Assembly (NCBI RefSeq): GCF_014836535.1
Contig: NZ_JACSQP010000004.1
Span: forward strand, 124,001 to 188,000
DNA: 64,000 nucleotides
Direction of reading: 5' to 3'
Origin: Microbacterium pullorum
GTDB taxonomy: Bacteria > Actinomycetota > Actinomycetes > Actinomycetales > Microbacteriaceae
The position numbers were made by a program, and so were the translations under genes. Under the pieces are notes generated by a model, which searched no databases, was not told the origin of the DNA, and saw nothing but the letters and a program-made list of their open reading frames with translations. Below are positions 16,036 through 27,092 of the stretch, one piece after another. How positions within the stretch are numbered: the first letter of the stretch is position 1; each line of letters begins with the position of its first letter.

Positions 16036-17012
16036 GGCGCGACCTCGATCACGACCCGTCCGGTGGTCTGGCCGCCGGCGAGCTTCTGGATCGCCTCGGG
16101 GGCGCGTTCGAAGGGCACCACCTCGTCCACGAGCGGGCGGATGGCGCCGGATGCCGCGAGGTGGGTGAGCTGCTCGTGCGCCTCGGCCACGAGGTCGGGC
16201 CGCTGCTGCGAGTACAGCGCCCAGTACAGGCCCAGCACCGCGAAGTTCTTCACCAGCGCGACGTTGGTCTTGAGGGTGGGGATCTCGCCGCTCGCGAAGC
16301 CGATCACCACGATGCGGCCCTCGAACGCGACAGAGCGCGTCGAGGCCTCGAAGGCGGAGCCGCCCACCGGGTCGAAGATGACGTCGGCGCCGTGGCGGCC
16401 GGTGATCTCCTTCACGCGGGCGGGGATGTCGTCGACACCGCGCACCAGCACGTGCTCGGCCCCGAGATCGCGCGCGACGGCCGCCTTCGCGTCGCTGCCC
16501 ACGACGGCGATCACGTGCGCCCCGGCGGCCACGCCGAGCTGCACGGTGGCAGCCCCCACGCCGCCGGCCGCGGCGTGCACGAGCAGCCACTCGCCCGCCT
16601 GCAGCGCGGCCCGGCGGTGCAGGGCGAACCAGGCGGTCTGGTACGCGATCATGAGGCCGGATGCCGCGATGTCGTCGAGGGCGTCGGGGGTGGGATGCAG
16701 ATCCGCTGCCGGCAGCACGGCGAGCTCGCTGAGCACGCCGATCTTGCCGCCGACGACGCGGTCGCCGACGGCGAAGCCCTCGACGCCCGGTCCCAGGGCC
16801 CGCACGGTGCCGGCGAACTCGATTCCGGGGATGAAGGGCAGCTCGGGACGCACCTGGTACTGCCCGCGCGACAGCAGCACATCGGGGAAGTTCGCCGCCA
16901 CCGCCGCCACCTGCACCAGCACCTCACCGGCATGCGCAGTCGGGTCTTCGACCTCGACCAGCTCGAGGGCGTTCTCTGGTTCTGCGTGGCGGGTGACGTG
17001 CCAGGCGCGCAT
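16032..17012 (-). CDS. Quinone-oxidoreductase-like medium-chain dehydrogenase
   Basis: A 326-residue MDR protein of the zinc-free quinone reductase group. Marks are ANFPDVLLSRGQY near 40-52, IPGIEFAGTV, the NADPH-binding HAAAGGVGAATVQLG, and DVIFDPVGG. No structural or catalytic zinc cysteines are seen. Family members reduce quinones or 2-enoyl-CoA double bonds with NADPH. It lies four bases after the TetR gene and overlaps the following SDR, so all three are one operon. Confidence 0.9.
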   Translation of the reverse strand: MRAWHVTRHAEPENALELVEVEDPTAHAGEVLVQVAAVAANFPDVLLSRGQYQVRPELPFIPGIEFAGTVRALGPGVEGFAVGDRVVGGKIGVLSELAVLPAADLHPTPDALDDIAASGLMIAYQTAWFALHRRAALQAGEWLLVHAAAGGVGAATVQLGVAAGAHVIAVVGSDAKAAVARDLGAEHVLVRGVDDIPARVKEITGRHGADVIFDPVGGSAFEASTRSVAFEGRIVVIGFASGEIPTLKTNVALVKNFAVLGLYWALYSQQRPDLVAEAHEQLTHLAASGAIRPLVDEVVPFERAPEAIQKLAGGQTTGRVVIEVAP

Positions 17013-17015
17013 GGG

Positions 17016-17600
17016 CTACTCCTTCGTGGTCCGGATGCTGGTGAGGAAGAGATCGGTCAGCTGCGCGGCGAGCTGCGAGGCGGATTCGGGGCCGGCGGGC
17101 GAATACCAGTGCGAGAGATAGTGCACGTCGCTGAAGAAGTGGGCGATGAGCACGGGCACCGGGATGTCGGTGCGGAACAGCCCTTCGGCCTGCCCCTGCG
17201 CGATGAGCGCGGCGACCTCGTCGTGGTAGGCGCGGCGCCGGCGGGTGACCTCCTGCTGGCGGGGTGCGGAGAGCATGTGGGCGCTGCGGAAGAAGACGGT
17301 GCCCTCGGGGAGGAACTCGATCGACGTCTCGAGCACGTCCACGCACACCGCACGCAGAATCGCATCGGCCGCCCCGCCGCCGGCGACGATCTCGTCCAGG
17401 CGCGCCTTCTGCAGCGTCAGCAGCCGGTCGTAGATGCCGAACAGCAGGTCGTCCTTCGACTCGAAGTAGTGGTACATCGCGCCCTTGGTGACCCCGGCCG
17501 CCTCGACGATCTGCTGCACGCTGGTGTTGGCGTAGCCCTGCTCGGCGAAGAGGTCGACGGCGGCACGGGTGACGGCGTCGGCGACGCTGGTCTGCTTCAT
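17016..17600 (-). CDS. TetR/AcrR family regulator of the catabolic cluster
   Basis: A 194-residue regulator. The DNA-binding helices occupy residues about 26-52 (SVQQIVEAAGVTKGAMYHYF) and are followed by a helical ligand domain of normal size. It is embedded in an operon of two SDRs and a quinone reductase. Three copies of a palindromic box, CATACCGWCCGG-like, lie before this operon, before the importer and before the kinase/ACAD11/ligase operon. It is the best local candidate to bind them, because the other TetR gene (3644) has its own different dyad. The ligand is unknown but could be an acyl-CoA. Confidence 0.88.
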   Translation of the reverse strand: MKQTSVADAVTRAAVDLFAEQGYANTSVQQIVEAAGVTKGAMYHYFESKDDLLFGIYDRLLTLQKARLDEIVAGGGAADAILRAVCVDVLETSIEFLPEGTVFFRSAHMLSAPRQQEVTRRRRAYHDEVAALIAQGQAEGLFRTDIPVPVLIAHFFSDVHYLSHWYSPAGPESASQLAAQLTDLFLTSIRTTKE

Positions 17601-17612
17601 GCGTTCATCCTC

Positions 17613-18350
17613 TCAACCGATCGGGCGCACCGACGCGCCCCCGTCGATGAGCAGGGTCTGGCCGGTGATCCAGGCGGCATCCGCCGACAGCAGAAACGCG
17701 ACGGGCCCGGCGACGTCGTCGGGTTCGCCCAGGCGTGCGAGCGGGTACGGCGCGGCGGCCTCTTGCTCCCGTCCCTCGTACAGGGCGCGGGCGAAGCGCG
17801 TCTTGACCACGGCGGGGGCGACGGCGTTGACCCGCAGGGCGGGGGCGAGCTCATCGGCCAGCTGCATGGTGAGGTTGATCAGCGCCGCCTTGGAGATGCC
17901 GTAGAACGCGATGCCGGGGCTCGCGGCGACCCCGGCGATGGAGGCGATGTTGACGACGGAGGCCGAAAGGCCCGCGGCGACGGCGTCGCGGGTCCACTCC
18001 AGCGAGCCGAGCACATTGACCTCGAGGATCTTGCGTGCGGCGTCGACGTCGATGCCGAGCACCGGGCCGTACACGGGGTTGATGCCGGTGTTGTTGACGA
18101 GGTGGTCCAGGCGTCCGTGGGTCGCGGCGATGTGGGCGAAGACGGCGGCGCGGTGATCGGGGTCATCGGCGTGGCCGGCGACGCCGGTCGCCCGGGCCCC
18201 CAGCTCGGCGACAGCGTCGTCGAGCGGCCCCTGGTTGCGCCCGGTGATGATGACCGACCCGCCCTCGGCGACGAGGCGCCGCGCGATGGCGAAGCCGATG
18301 CCGCGGCTGGCGCCGGTGATGAGCGTGACCGTGCCTTCGAACCTCTGCAT
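17613..18350 (-). CDS. Short-chain dehydrogenase
   Basis: A 245-residue SDR with TGASRGIG at 12-19, Ser137, Tyr150 and Lys154 (YGISK), and the C-terminal DGGASVRP ending. The usual NNAG is NNTG here, a tolerated change. AGGAGGCGCC precedes the ATG. It is the first gene of the minus-strand run SDR, TetR, quinone reductase, SDR, and its promoter contains the clearest copy of the TetR-type palindrome. Confidence 0.9.
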   Translation of the reverse strand: MQRFEGTVTLITGASRGIGFAIARRLVAEGGSVIITGRNQGPLDDAVAELGARATGVAGHADDPDHRAAVFAHIAATHGRLDHLVNNTGINPVYGPVLGIDVDAARKILEVNVLGSLEWTRDAVAAGLSASVVNIASIAGVAASPGIAFYGISKAALINLTMQLADELAPALRVNAVAPAVVKTRFARALYEGREQEAAAPYPLARLGEPDDVAGPVAFLLSADAAWITGQTLLIDGGASVRPIG

Positions 18351-18378
18351 GGCGCCTCCTCGCGCGACACACCGGTCG

Positions 18379-18398
18379 CATACCGTCCGGTCGGTATG
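18379..18398. promoter_or_regulatory. TetR-type palindrome before the SDR/TetR operon
   Basis: CATACCGTCCGGTCGGTATG is a near-perfect palindrome (only one symmetric pair mismatched), 29 bases before the SDR start. Its bottom strand aligns with the boxes at 5075 and 15233. On the minus strand TATGCG could be the -10, as TATGCT is at the 5.1-kb copy. Confidence 0.7.
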
Positions 18399-18435
18399 AC
18401 CCTACACCACTCCCGCTGCCTTCCGAGCCTCCGCC

Positions 18436-19257
18436 TCACGTATCGGTGGCGGTGTCGCCGTCGGCGGTCGTCGCCGTGGCATCCCGGCCCTGCACGGGCC
18501 CGTGCGCGCCGGCGCCCGGCGCGTGCCAGCGCGGACGCCGCCGCGGGTGCTCCGCCGACTCGGCGGCGAGCGCGGCCTGGTGGGCCAGTTCGCCCTCGCG
18601 TGCCCGGCGCTCGCCGGCGCGCTGCATCTGCTCGGTGAGGGCCGAGATCACGGTCGCGCTCGTGGCGCCCAGCACCACCAGGCCGCCCATCATCAGACCC
18701 ACCGCGATGACGCGCCCCGCCACGGTGACCGGCACATAGTCGCCGTAGCCGACCGTGGCGATGGTGGTGAACCCCCACCAGATGGCATCGCCGAGGTTGA
18801 CGATGTTGGCGTCGGGGGCGTTGCGCTCGACGAGCCACACGAGGGAGGAGGCGGCGAACACGAACAGGAACGTGAACAGTGAAACCGAGATGATCACTCG
18901 GATGCGCTGCCGACTCGACGTCGTGCCGAACCAGGGCACGCGCCAGATGAACGTGAGGATCACGAACGGCCGCAGGTACGGCACGACGAGCGAGACCAGC
19001 TCGAACCACCGTTCCCGCAGGAAGGTGGCCGGGTGGCCGCTGAAGACCAGGCGCACCGCGAAGTCGCCGATGAACACCACCCACGTCACCACGACCGTGG
19101 CCACGAGCGCCGCCTGCCAGGCCGGCGCCAGTGTCGCATCCGAAACGAGCCACATCCACGCCGTGAAGAACGCGATCGACAGCACGAACATCGGCCACGC
19201 AGTGCGGTCCTCCCACACCAGCGTGCGTCGGGAGATCGCCGTCGACGCGTCCGTCAT
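18436..19257 (-). CDS. Voltage-gated-like potassium channel protein
   Basis: A 273-residue membrane protein. The selectivity filter TVGYGD is at 168-173 after a pore helix (NLGDAIWWGFTTIA), with hydrophobic segments before it (about 22-38, 50-67, 86-105 and 120-143) and one after (about 177-200). This matches a single-subunit Kv-like channel that would act as a tetramer. The arginines of the fourth segment are sparse (RQRIR near 116-120), so voltage sensing is uncertain. The cytoplasmic tail is charged and low-complexity with no RCK domain. I chose the start MTDAST at 19257; upstream sequence does not look like coding DNA. Confidence 0.85.
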   Translation of the reverse strand: MTDASTAISRRTLVWEDRTAWPMFVLSIAFFTAWMWLVSDATLAPAWQAALVATVVVTWVVFIGDFAVRLVFSGHPATFLRERWFELVSLVVPYLRPFVILTFIWRVPWFGTTSSRQRIRVIISVSLFTFLFVFAASSLVWLVERNAPDANIVNLGDAIWWGFTTIATVGYGDYVPVTVAGRVIAVGLMMGGLVVLGATSATVISALTEQMQRAGERRAREGELAHQAALAAESAEHPRRRPRWHAPGAGAHGPVQGRDATATTADGDTATDT

Positions 19258-19346
19258 GTCGCAAACGATAGCGATGCCACGCCCGCGCGTCGCGGGGTGA
19301 GCGATATCGTCCCCCGCTGCACAGGCGTCGCGGATAGCCTGGCCGC

Positions 19347-20435
19347 GTGACACACGCCCCAGCCGACCGCCCATCCGCCGTCCTGCCCCCGTCGCTGCGG
19401 GTGCTGCTGGTGCTGGCCGCCGCGGTCGTCGTGCTCGCCGGCGCCTACGCCGCGCAGGGGCTCATCGGCCCGCTGGCGCTCGCCGTGGTGATCGTGATCA
19501 TCTGCCATCCGATGCGGGGACCTCTCGAACGACGCGGCTGGCCGCGCTGGGCCGCCACATCGGCGGTCGTCGCCCTGGCCTACGCGGTGCTCGCGATCAT
19601 GGCGGTGCTGCTGTACGTCGCGGGGGCGCAGTTCGTCGGCCTCGTGCGGGACTTCGAGGACGATCTGCGAGCCACCGCCCGCGGCATCACGCAGTGGCTG
19701 GGTGGACTCGGGGTGCAGCAAGAAGCGTCGGATGCCGCGGCATCGGTGCTCGACCCCTCGAACCTGCTGTCGTGGGCCACCTCGCTCGGCAGCGCGACGC
19801 TCGGCATCCTCACCGCCTTCTTCTTCGTGCTCGCCTACGTGATCTTCATGGCCGTCGATGCCGCTCGCTACGCCCACGTGCAGGAGGTGTTCGGTGAGCA
19901 GGTGGCCCCGACCGTGCGGCGCTTCCAACGTTTCAACACCGGCGTGCGCCGGTACTACATCGTCAACGCGAGCTTCGGTGCGGTGGTCGCGATCATCGAC
20001 GGGTTGGCGCTCTGGGCGCTGGGGGTCCCTGCCCCCGTGGTGTGGGCGATCCTCGCGTTCGTGACGAATTTCATCCCCAACGTCGGCTTCGTCATCGGGC
20101 TCGTCCCGCCGGCACTGCTGGCGCTCGTCGTCGGCGGGTGGCCGCTCATGCTCGTGGTGGTCGCCATCTACTGCGTCGTCAACGTGACGCTGCAGGTGCT
20201 GGTGCAGCCGAAGTTCGTCAGCGACGCCGTCGACCTGACCCTCACGCTGAGTTTCTTCTCGGTGGTGTTCTGGACGTTCATCATCGGACCGCTCGGCGCG
20301 ATTCTGTCGATCCCGCTCACTCTTGCGGTGCGGGCGCTGGTGCTCGACGGCGATCCGCAGACGTGGTGGCTGCGCTGGCTGTCGGGCGACCGCGACGCCC
20401 GCCCGGCGCCCGGCACCCCACCCGCGACCGAATGA
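19347..20435 (+). CDS. AI-2E family (PerM/YdiK-type) permease
   Basis: A 362-residue membrane protein with seven to eight hydrophobic segments. Family marks include the FIPNVGFVIGLVPPALLAL segment near 236-254 and the C-terminal VLVQPKFVSDAVDLTLTLSF region. Members export autoinducer-2, ions or small molecules; the substrate cannot be inferred. The GTG at 19347 is used. The gene is divergent from the channel gene with an 89-base gap. Confidence 0.88.
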   Translation: MTHAPADRPSAVLPPSLRVLLVLAAAVVVLAGAYAAQGLIGPLALAVVIVIICHPMRGPLERRGWPRWAATSAVVALAYAVLAIMAVLLYVAGAQFVGLVRDFEDDLRATARGITQWLGGLGVQQEASDAAASVLDPSNLLSWATSLGSATLGILTAFFFVLAYVIFMAVDAARYAHVQEVFGEQVAPTVRRFQRFNTGVRRYYIVNASFGAVVAIIDGLALWALGVPAPVVWAILAFVTNFIPNVGFVIGLVPPALLALVVGGWPLMLVVVAIYCVVNVTLQVLVQPKFVSDAVDLTLTLSFFSVVFWTFIIGPLGAILSIPLTLAVRALVLDGDPQTWWLRWLSGDRDARPAPGTPPATE

Positions 20436-20468
20436 CGGCCGCGCGCGGCTGACGGTGCGGGTGGCGGC

Positions 20469-21065
20469 TCAACTCGGGTCGAGTCGCAGCACGTCGGGGG
20501 AGGAGCCCACCGGCAGGTCGTCGACGACGCGCAGGGCGCGGGCCAGGTCATCCACGGCGGCCAGCACCGTGCCGACACGCTCGCGGTCGCTGCACACCGC
20601 TGTCAGCGTCACGAAATGCGTTCCGGTGTCCCACGTATAGGTGACGAACGGCGGCGGTGCGGGGTCGCCGGAGGGCAGGGTGACGGCGAGTTTCTCGCCC
20701 ACGCCGAGGTAGGGGTTGCGGAACGACTCGGTGTCGTCGTACTCCATGGGCATCGAGGCGCGGGCGACGCGCAGCTGCGGTGTCGCCTGCTGGATCTGCG
20801 CCATCGCCACGAGCAGGGAGGGATCGTCCTTCCACACCCATGCCAGCACCCGACCGTCGGCCTTGCGCATGAGCAGCGGTGCGGCCTGGCTCATCGCCCA
20901 CGCGGCGAATCGGCCACCCGGGCGCGGGGTGCCTCCCATCGCGGCGTTCGCCTGCTGCATGAGCATGCTGATGGCCGCCTTGCGGTGTCGGCGGCCACGC
21001 CACCCGAGTGAGCCGGTCACGGGCACCCAGCGGGCGGGGTCGGCGTCGGCGTGCAGTCGAGACAT
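20469..21065 (-). CDS. Hypothetical cytoplasmic protein
   Basis: A 198-residue protein that I do not recognise. It begins MSRLHADADPARWVPVTGSL, has no signal peptide or clear membrane segment, and is rich in Ala and Arg early on, with a C-terminal half containing VTYTWDTGTHFVTLTAVCSD. Its start at 21065 is 123 bases from the glycosyltransferase start on the other strand, so the two are divergent. It ends 33 bases from the convergent permease gene. Codon use matches its neighbours, so it looks native. Confidence 0.75.
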   Translation of the reverse strand: MSRLHADADPARWVPVTGSLGWRGRRHRKAAISMLMQQANAAMGGTPRPGGRFAAWAMSQAAPLLMRKADGRVLAWVWKDDPSLLVAMAQIQQATPQLRVARASMPMEYDDTESFRNPYLGVGEKLAVTLPSGDPAPPPFVTYTWDTGTHFVTLTAVCSDRERVGTVLAAVDDLARALRVVDDLPVGSSPDVLRLDPS

Positions 21066-21188
21066 GCCCCCAGCGTAGGCGGCGCACCGGGGCGTCATCT
21101 TGGGGTTCGCGTGGGTCGCTCGGGTAGAGTGGTGGCCGCCGCCGTCACACCCCGGGCGGCGAGACGCAGAGATAGGCAGCCACCCTCC

Positions 21189-22400
21189 GTGACTTCCCCC
21201 GCGACACCCGAGCCGGCGAAACCCGCCGGTCGCCGTCCCCTCAAGATCGTCATGGGATGCGACACCTTCGCCCCAGACGTCAACGGCGCGGCGCGCTTCG
21301 CCGAACGCCTGGCCGCCGGTCTTGCCGAGCGTGGCCACGACGTGCACGTCGTCGCCCCCGGTCAGAAGTACCGACGCTTCCCGCCGGCGACCGAGGTGAT
21401 CGAGGGAGTGCCCCTCACCGTGCATCGCCTCCCCGCCGTGCGCTGGCCTCCGCACGACTGGCTGCGGTTCGTGTGGCCCTGGCGCGCCAAGCACTACGCG
21501 CGCAAGGTGCTGAGCGAGGTGCAGCCGGACGTCGTGCACATCCAGTCGCACATCGTGATCGGTCGCGGGCTCTCGCGCATCGCGAAGCAGCGCGGCATCC
21601 CGGTCATCGCCACCAACCACGTCATGGCCGAGAACATCCTCGACTTCACGACCCTGCCGCCGCTGCTGGACAAGATGCTGCTGAAGGCCGCGTGGGATGA
21701 TGCCGAGCGCACGTTCCACATCGCGCGCGCGGTGACCACGCCCACCCGACGGGCCGCCGACTTCCTCGAGTCGACCATCGACATCGCCGGCGTCATCCCC
21801 GTCAGCTGCGGCATCGACGCGTCGAACTACACCCCGGTGCTGACGCCGCGCGAGAGCAACCGCATCCTGTACGTGGGGCGGTTGACGACCGAGAAGCACA
21901 TCGACACGCTGCTGCACGCGGTCACCAAGCTCGACCCCGAGCTGGACGTGACCGTCGACATCGTCGGCGGCGGCGACCAGCGCAAGTCGCTGGACGCCCT
22001 GACGGCGCGGCTCGGCCTGACCGACAAGGTGCGGTTCCACGGGCGCGTCGACGAGGACGAGCTGCGCTCGCTCTACTCCCGTGCCAGCGTCTTCGCGATG
22101 CCGTCCATCGCCGAGCTGCAGTCGATCGCCACCATGGAGGCGATGGCGTCGGGGCTCCCGGTCGTCGCCGCCGACGCCCTGGCCCTGCCGCACCTGGTCG
22201 AGGACGGGGCGAACGGGTGGCTCTTCCGCCCGCGCGACGCCGATGACCTGGCCGCCAAGCTCACCCGTGTGCTCACGGCATCGCCCGAGGCGTACGTCGC
22301 CATGCAGCGGGCCTCGCTCCAGGGTGTCGAGATCCACGACATCGCCCGCACTCTCGACACGTTCGAGGCGCTGTACCGAGGCGAGCCGCTGGGTTCGTGA
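21189..22400 (+). CDS. GT4-family glycosyltransferase
   Basis: A 403-residue GT-B enzyme. The N-terminal domain opens with KIVMGCDTFAPDVNGAARF, an acceptor-binding region found in PimB/MgtA-like mannosyltransferases. The C-terminal domain has ILYVGRLTTEKHID, then ELQSIATMEAMASGLPVVAA with the EX7E-type motif for the nucleotide sugar. It probably adds a sugar to a lipid or envelope glycan. The GTG at 21189 is chosen because conserved sequence begins soon after it. The stop overlaps the next glycosyltransferase. Confidence 0.88.
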   Translation: MTSPATPEPAKPAGRRPLKIVMGCDTFAPDVNGAARFAERLAAGLAERGHDVHVVAPGQKYRRFPPATEVIEGVPLTVHRLPAVRWPPHDWLRFVWPWRAKHYARKVLSEVQPDVVHIQSHIVIGRGLSRIAKQRGIPVIATNHVMAENILDFTTLPPLLDKMLLKAAWDDAERTFHIARAVTTPTRRAADFLESTIDIAGVIPVSCGIDASNYTPVLTPRESNRILYVGRLTTEKHIDTLLHAVTKLDPELDVTVDIVGGGDQRKSLDALTARLGLTDKVRFHGRVDEDELRSLYSRASVFAMPSIAELQSIATMEAMASGLPVVAADALALPHLVEDGANGWLFRPRDADDLAAKLTRVLTASPEAYVAMQRASLQGVEIHDIARTLDTFEALYRGEPLGS

Positions 22401-23527
22401 GCATGCCGCAGCCCGAGAAGCGCGGCATCCGGCTGTTCTTCGACGCCCGCTACATCCGCACCGACTTCCACGACGGCATCAGCCGATACTCGGCCGAGCT
22501 CGCTGCCGCCGTGCACGAAGCCGCCGCGGAGCGCGGCGTGGACGTGACCTATCTCGTGCACGACGCGCGGCAGCTGCGCCTGCTGCCGGCCGGCGCCCAG
22601 ACGCTGGCGATCCACGCCCCCACGTCATGGCGTGAGCCGTTCACGGCTCGACTGCTGAACCGGTTCGAGCCCGACGTCGTGTTCTCGCCGATGCAGACCA
22701 TCGGCTCTCTCGGCCGGCGCTTCTCGCTCATCCTGACGCTGCACGACATGATCTACTACCGTCACCGCACGCCCCCGCGCGATCTGTCGGCGCCGGTGCG
22801 GGTCGGGTGGCGGCTGTTCCACCTCAGCTACGTCCCGCAACGGCTGGCCCTCGATGCCGCCGACATGGTCGCGACCGTCAGCGAGACGAGCCGCCGCCAG
22901 TTCGCCGCTGCGCGGCTGACCAGGCGCCCGGTCGTCGTGATCCCCAATGCCCCGCAGCGCCTGGTCGATCTTCTCCCCGACGGCGCCGCGGCCGTGCGCG
23001 TGGACGGCCCCATCCGCAACGTCGTCTACATGGGCTCGTTCATGCCCTACAAGAACGTCGAGACCCTCGTGGCTGCGATGCGGCTGCTGCCCGGCCGCAC
23101 GCTGCACCTGCTGTCGCGCATCTCGCCCGCCCGCCGGGCGCAGCTGCAGGCGCTCGCCGGTGACGCCGCCGTGGTGTTCCACGAGGGGGTGACCGATGCC
23201 GCGTACGCGGAGGCCCTCGCCGACAACGCCGTGCTCGCCTCGACGAGCCTCGACGAGGGGTACGGGCTGCCGCTCGCGGAGGCGCTCGCCCTCGGCGTGC
23301 CTGCGGTGGTCAGCGACATGGAGATCTTCCACGAGGTCGCCGGTGCCGGCGCGCTGTACGTCGACCCGCACGATGCCACGGCGGTGGCGGCCGCGGTCAC
23401 GGCGCTGGACGACCCCGGCGTGCGCGCCCGCGTGATCGCGGACGGCACGGCGCACATCGCGCGTTTCACCTGGCAGCGTTCGGCCGGCATCCTGCTGGAT
23501 GCCGTCGCATCGCTCGCCCGGCGCTGA
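22397..23527 (+). CDS. GT4-family glycosyltransferase
   Basis: A 376-residue GT-B enzyme. It has FFDARYIRTDFHDGISRYS at the N-terminus, VVYMGSFMPYKNVETLV at the start of the C-terminal domain, and STSLDEGYGLPLAEALALG with the paired glutamates of GT4 enzymes. The GTG start overlaps the TGA of the preceding glycosyltransferase (GTGA), so the two enzymes are coupled and probably act in sequence on one glycan. An ATG six bases later could also be used. Confidence 0.88.
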   Translation: MSMPQPEKRGIRLFFDARYIRTDFHDGISRYSAELAAAVHEAAAERGVDVTYLVHDARQLRLLPAGAQTLAIHAPTSWREPFTARLLNRFEPDVVFSPMQTIGSLGRRFSLILTLHDMIYYRHRTPPRDLSAPVRVGWRLFHLSYVPQRLALDAADMVATVSETSRRQFAAARLTRRPVVVIPNAPQRLVDLLPDGAAAVRVDGPIRNVVYMGSFMPYKNVETLVAAMRLLPGRTLHLLSRISPARRAQLQALAGDAAVVFHEGVTDAAYAEALADNAVLASTSLDEGYGLPLAEALALGVPAVVSDMEIFHEVAGAGALYVDPHDATAVAAAVTALDDPGVRARVIADGTAHIARFTWQRSAGILLDAVASLARR

Positions 23528-23562
23528 GGACCTGCCGCCGAGGGCGCGACGATCGCGCGCAA

Positions 23563-23580
23563 ACTGCCACGAGTGGCAGT
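23563..23580. promoter_or_regulatory. 18-bp palindrome upstream of the GlxA-type regulator
   Basis: ACTGCCAC and GTGGCAGT form a perfect inverted repeat around GA, 27 bases before the regulator start. TGCCA/TGGCA half-sites suit AraC-type proteins, so autoregulation is likely. TAGGAT at 23595-23600 may be the -10, leaving only seven bases before the ATG. Confidence 0.55.
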
Positions 23581-23607
23581 AAGGCCATCACGCGTAGGAT
23601 AACCGCC

Positions 23608-24582
23608 ATGAAAACCGTCGCATGCGTCGTGCAGCCGGGGTTCGCGCCCTTCGAGTTCGGTGTCGCCTGCGAGGCGTTCGGGCTCGACCGTACCGAGGAC
23701 GGGGTGCCGAACTTCGACTTCCGTGTCGTGACGGCCGAGCCGGGGGCGATCCCCTCGAAGCTCGGGTTCTCGCTCAACGTCGATGCCGACCTGACGTTCG
23801 CCGATGAGGCCGATCTCGTCGTGATCTGCCCGGTACCGCGTGAACTCTGGAACGCCGGCGACCCGCGGGTGCTCGACGTCGTCCGACGCGCCGTGGCGCG
23901 TGGCGCGTGGGTGCTGAGCGTCTGCAGCGGGGCGTTCGTGCTCGCCGAGGCGGGAGTGCTGGACGGGCGCCGCGCCACGACGCACTGGATGTATGCCGAC
24001 GTCATGGCTCGCGACTACCCCCTCATCGAGGTCGACCCCGACGTGCTCTACGTGCAGGACGGCACGATCATCACGAGCGCCGGCACCGCGGCGGGCCTGG
24101 ATGCCTGCCTGCACCTGCTCCGCCAGGAACTCGGTGCGGAGCTCACCAACACCATCGCCCGGCGCATGGTGATCGCGCCGCAGCGTGACGGCGGTCAGGC
24201 GCAGTTCATCTCCCGACCGCTGCCGGTCGCGGTCAACCAGTCGCTCGCGTCGGTGACCGACTGGATGGTCGAGAACCTGCGCGAAGGCCTCTCGGTCGAG
24301 CAGCTCGCCGCCCGTGCGCACATGTCGCCGCGCACCTTCGCGCGCCGGTTCAAGGCCGACCACGGCGCCACGCCCGCCGCGTGGCTGGCGCGGCAGCGCC
24401 TCATCCACGCGCAGCGGCTGCTGGAGAAGACCGATTTCGGGCTCGATCGCATCGCCGACGAGTCGGGCTTCGGCTCGGCGGCGGTGCTGCGGCAGAACTT
24501 CGCGCGCACCCTCGGGATGACTCCCACCGCGTACCGGGCGCGCTTCAGCTGCGCGCGTTCCGAGGCCGAGCCCGCCGCCTGA
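23608..24582 (+). CDS. GlxA family AraC-type transcription regulator
   Basis: A 324-residue regulator. Residues about 1-185 are a DJ-1/PfpI (class I amidotransferase-like) domain with VCSGAFVLAEAGVLDGR around the nucleophile-elbow position and a conserved TTHW. Residues about 215-315 are two AraC helix-turn-helix motifs (LSVEQLAARAHMSPRTFARR and LDRIADESGFGSAAVLRQNF). Such proteins usually sense amines, amino acids or quaternary ammonium compounds and activate catabolic genes. None of those genes is adjacent. The short distance from the predicted -10 suggests a leaderless message. Confidence 0.9.
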   Translation: MKTVACVVQPGFAPFEFGVACEAFGLDRTEDGVPNFDFRVVTAEPGAIPSKLGFSLNVDADLTFADEADLVVICPVPRELWNAGDPRVLDVVRRAVARGAWVLSVCSGAFVLAEAGVLDGRRATTHWMYADVMARDYPLIEVDPDVLYVQDGTIITSAGTAAGLDACLHLLRQELGAELTNTIARRMVIAPQRDGGQAQFISRPLPVAVNQSLASVTDWMVENLREGLSVEQLAARAHMSPRTFARRFKADHGATPAAWLARQRLIHAQRLLEKTDFGLDRIADESGFGSAAVLRQNFARTLGMTPTAYRARFSCARSEAEPAA

Positions 24583-24750
24583 GCCGCGTCAGGCCCGGGT
24601 GGGCGCGTGCCGAACCCGGATGAGGGGATCTGCCCGGGTGCGGGGCTTTCGCGGCATCCGGGGCCTTGTTTCGGCAGATCTCCGCATGTCGGCAACGAGG
24701 GTGGATGCCGGGGTGGCGGCAAGAGTGGATGCCGCCGCGTCCACCCCCCC

Positions 24751-24798
24751 TCGACCAATCGAGCCCGAAATGGTAAACTTGAGTCACGCTGGCTCAAC
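24751..24798 (+). promoter_or_regulatory. clpB promoter with HspR-type HAIR operator
   Basis: TCGACC (24751-24756), 17 bases, and TAAACT (24774-24779) form a promoter. Overlapping the -10 is CTTGAGT, seven bases, GCTCAAC (24778-24798), close to the HAIR consensus CTTGAGT-N7-ACTCAAG bound by HspR. A further half site CTTTGAGT follows. Heat-shock repression of clpB by HspR is expected from the family. The rest of the 246-base gap (24583-24750) shows nothing coding. Confidence 0.75.
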
Positions 24799-24828
24799 TT
24801 TGAGTCCCCACAGATTTCAGGAGAACCA

Positions 24829-27030
<2,202 letters not shown>

Positions 27031-27037
27031 GCGCCAC

Positions 27038-27064
27038 GCCGGGCGTGCGAGCAGCGCGCCCGGC
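27038..27064 (+). terminator. Terminator-like hairpin after clpB
   Basis: GCCGGGCG (27038-27045) pairs with CGCCCGGC (27057-27064) around an 11-base loop, eight bases after the clpB stop. No T run follows. Confidence 0.5.
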
Positions 27065-27092
27065 TTCGCGCTGCCCATGAGAGCATCGAGGC

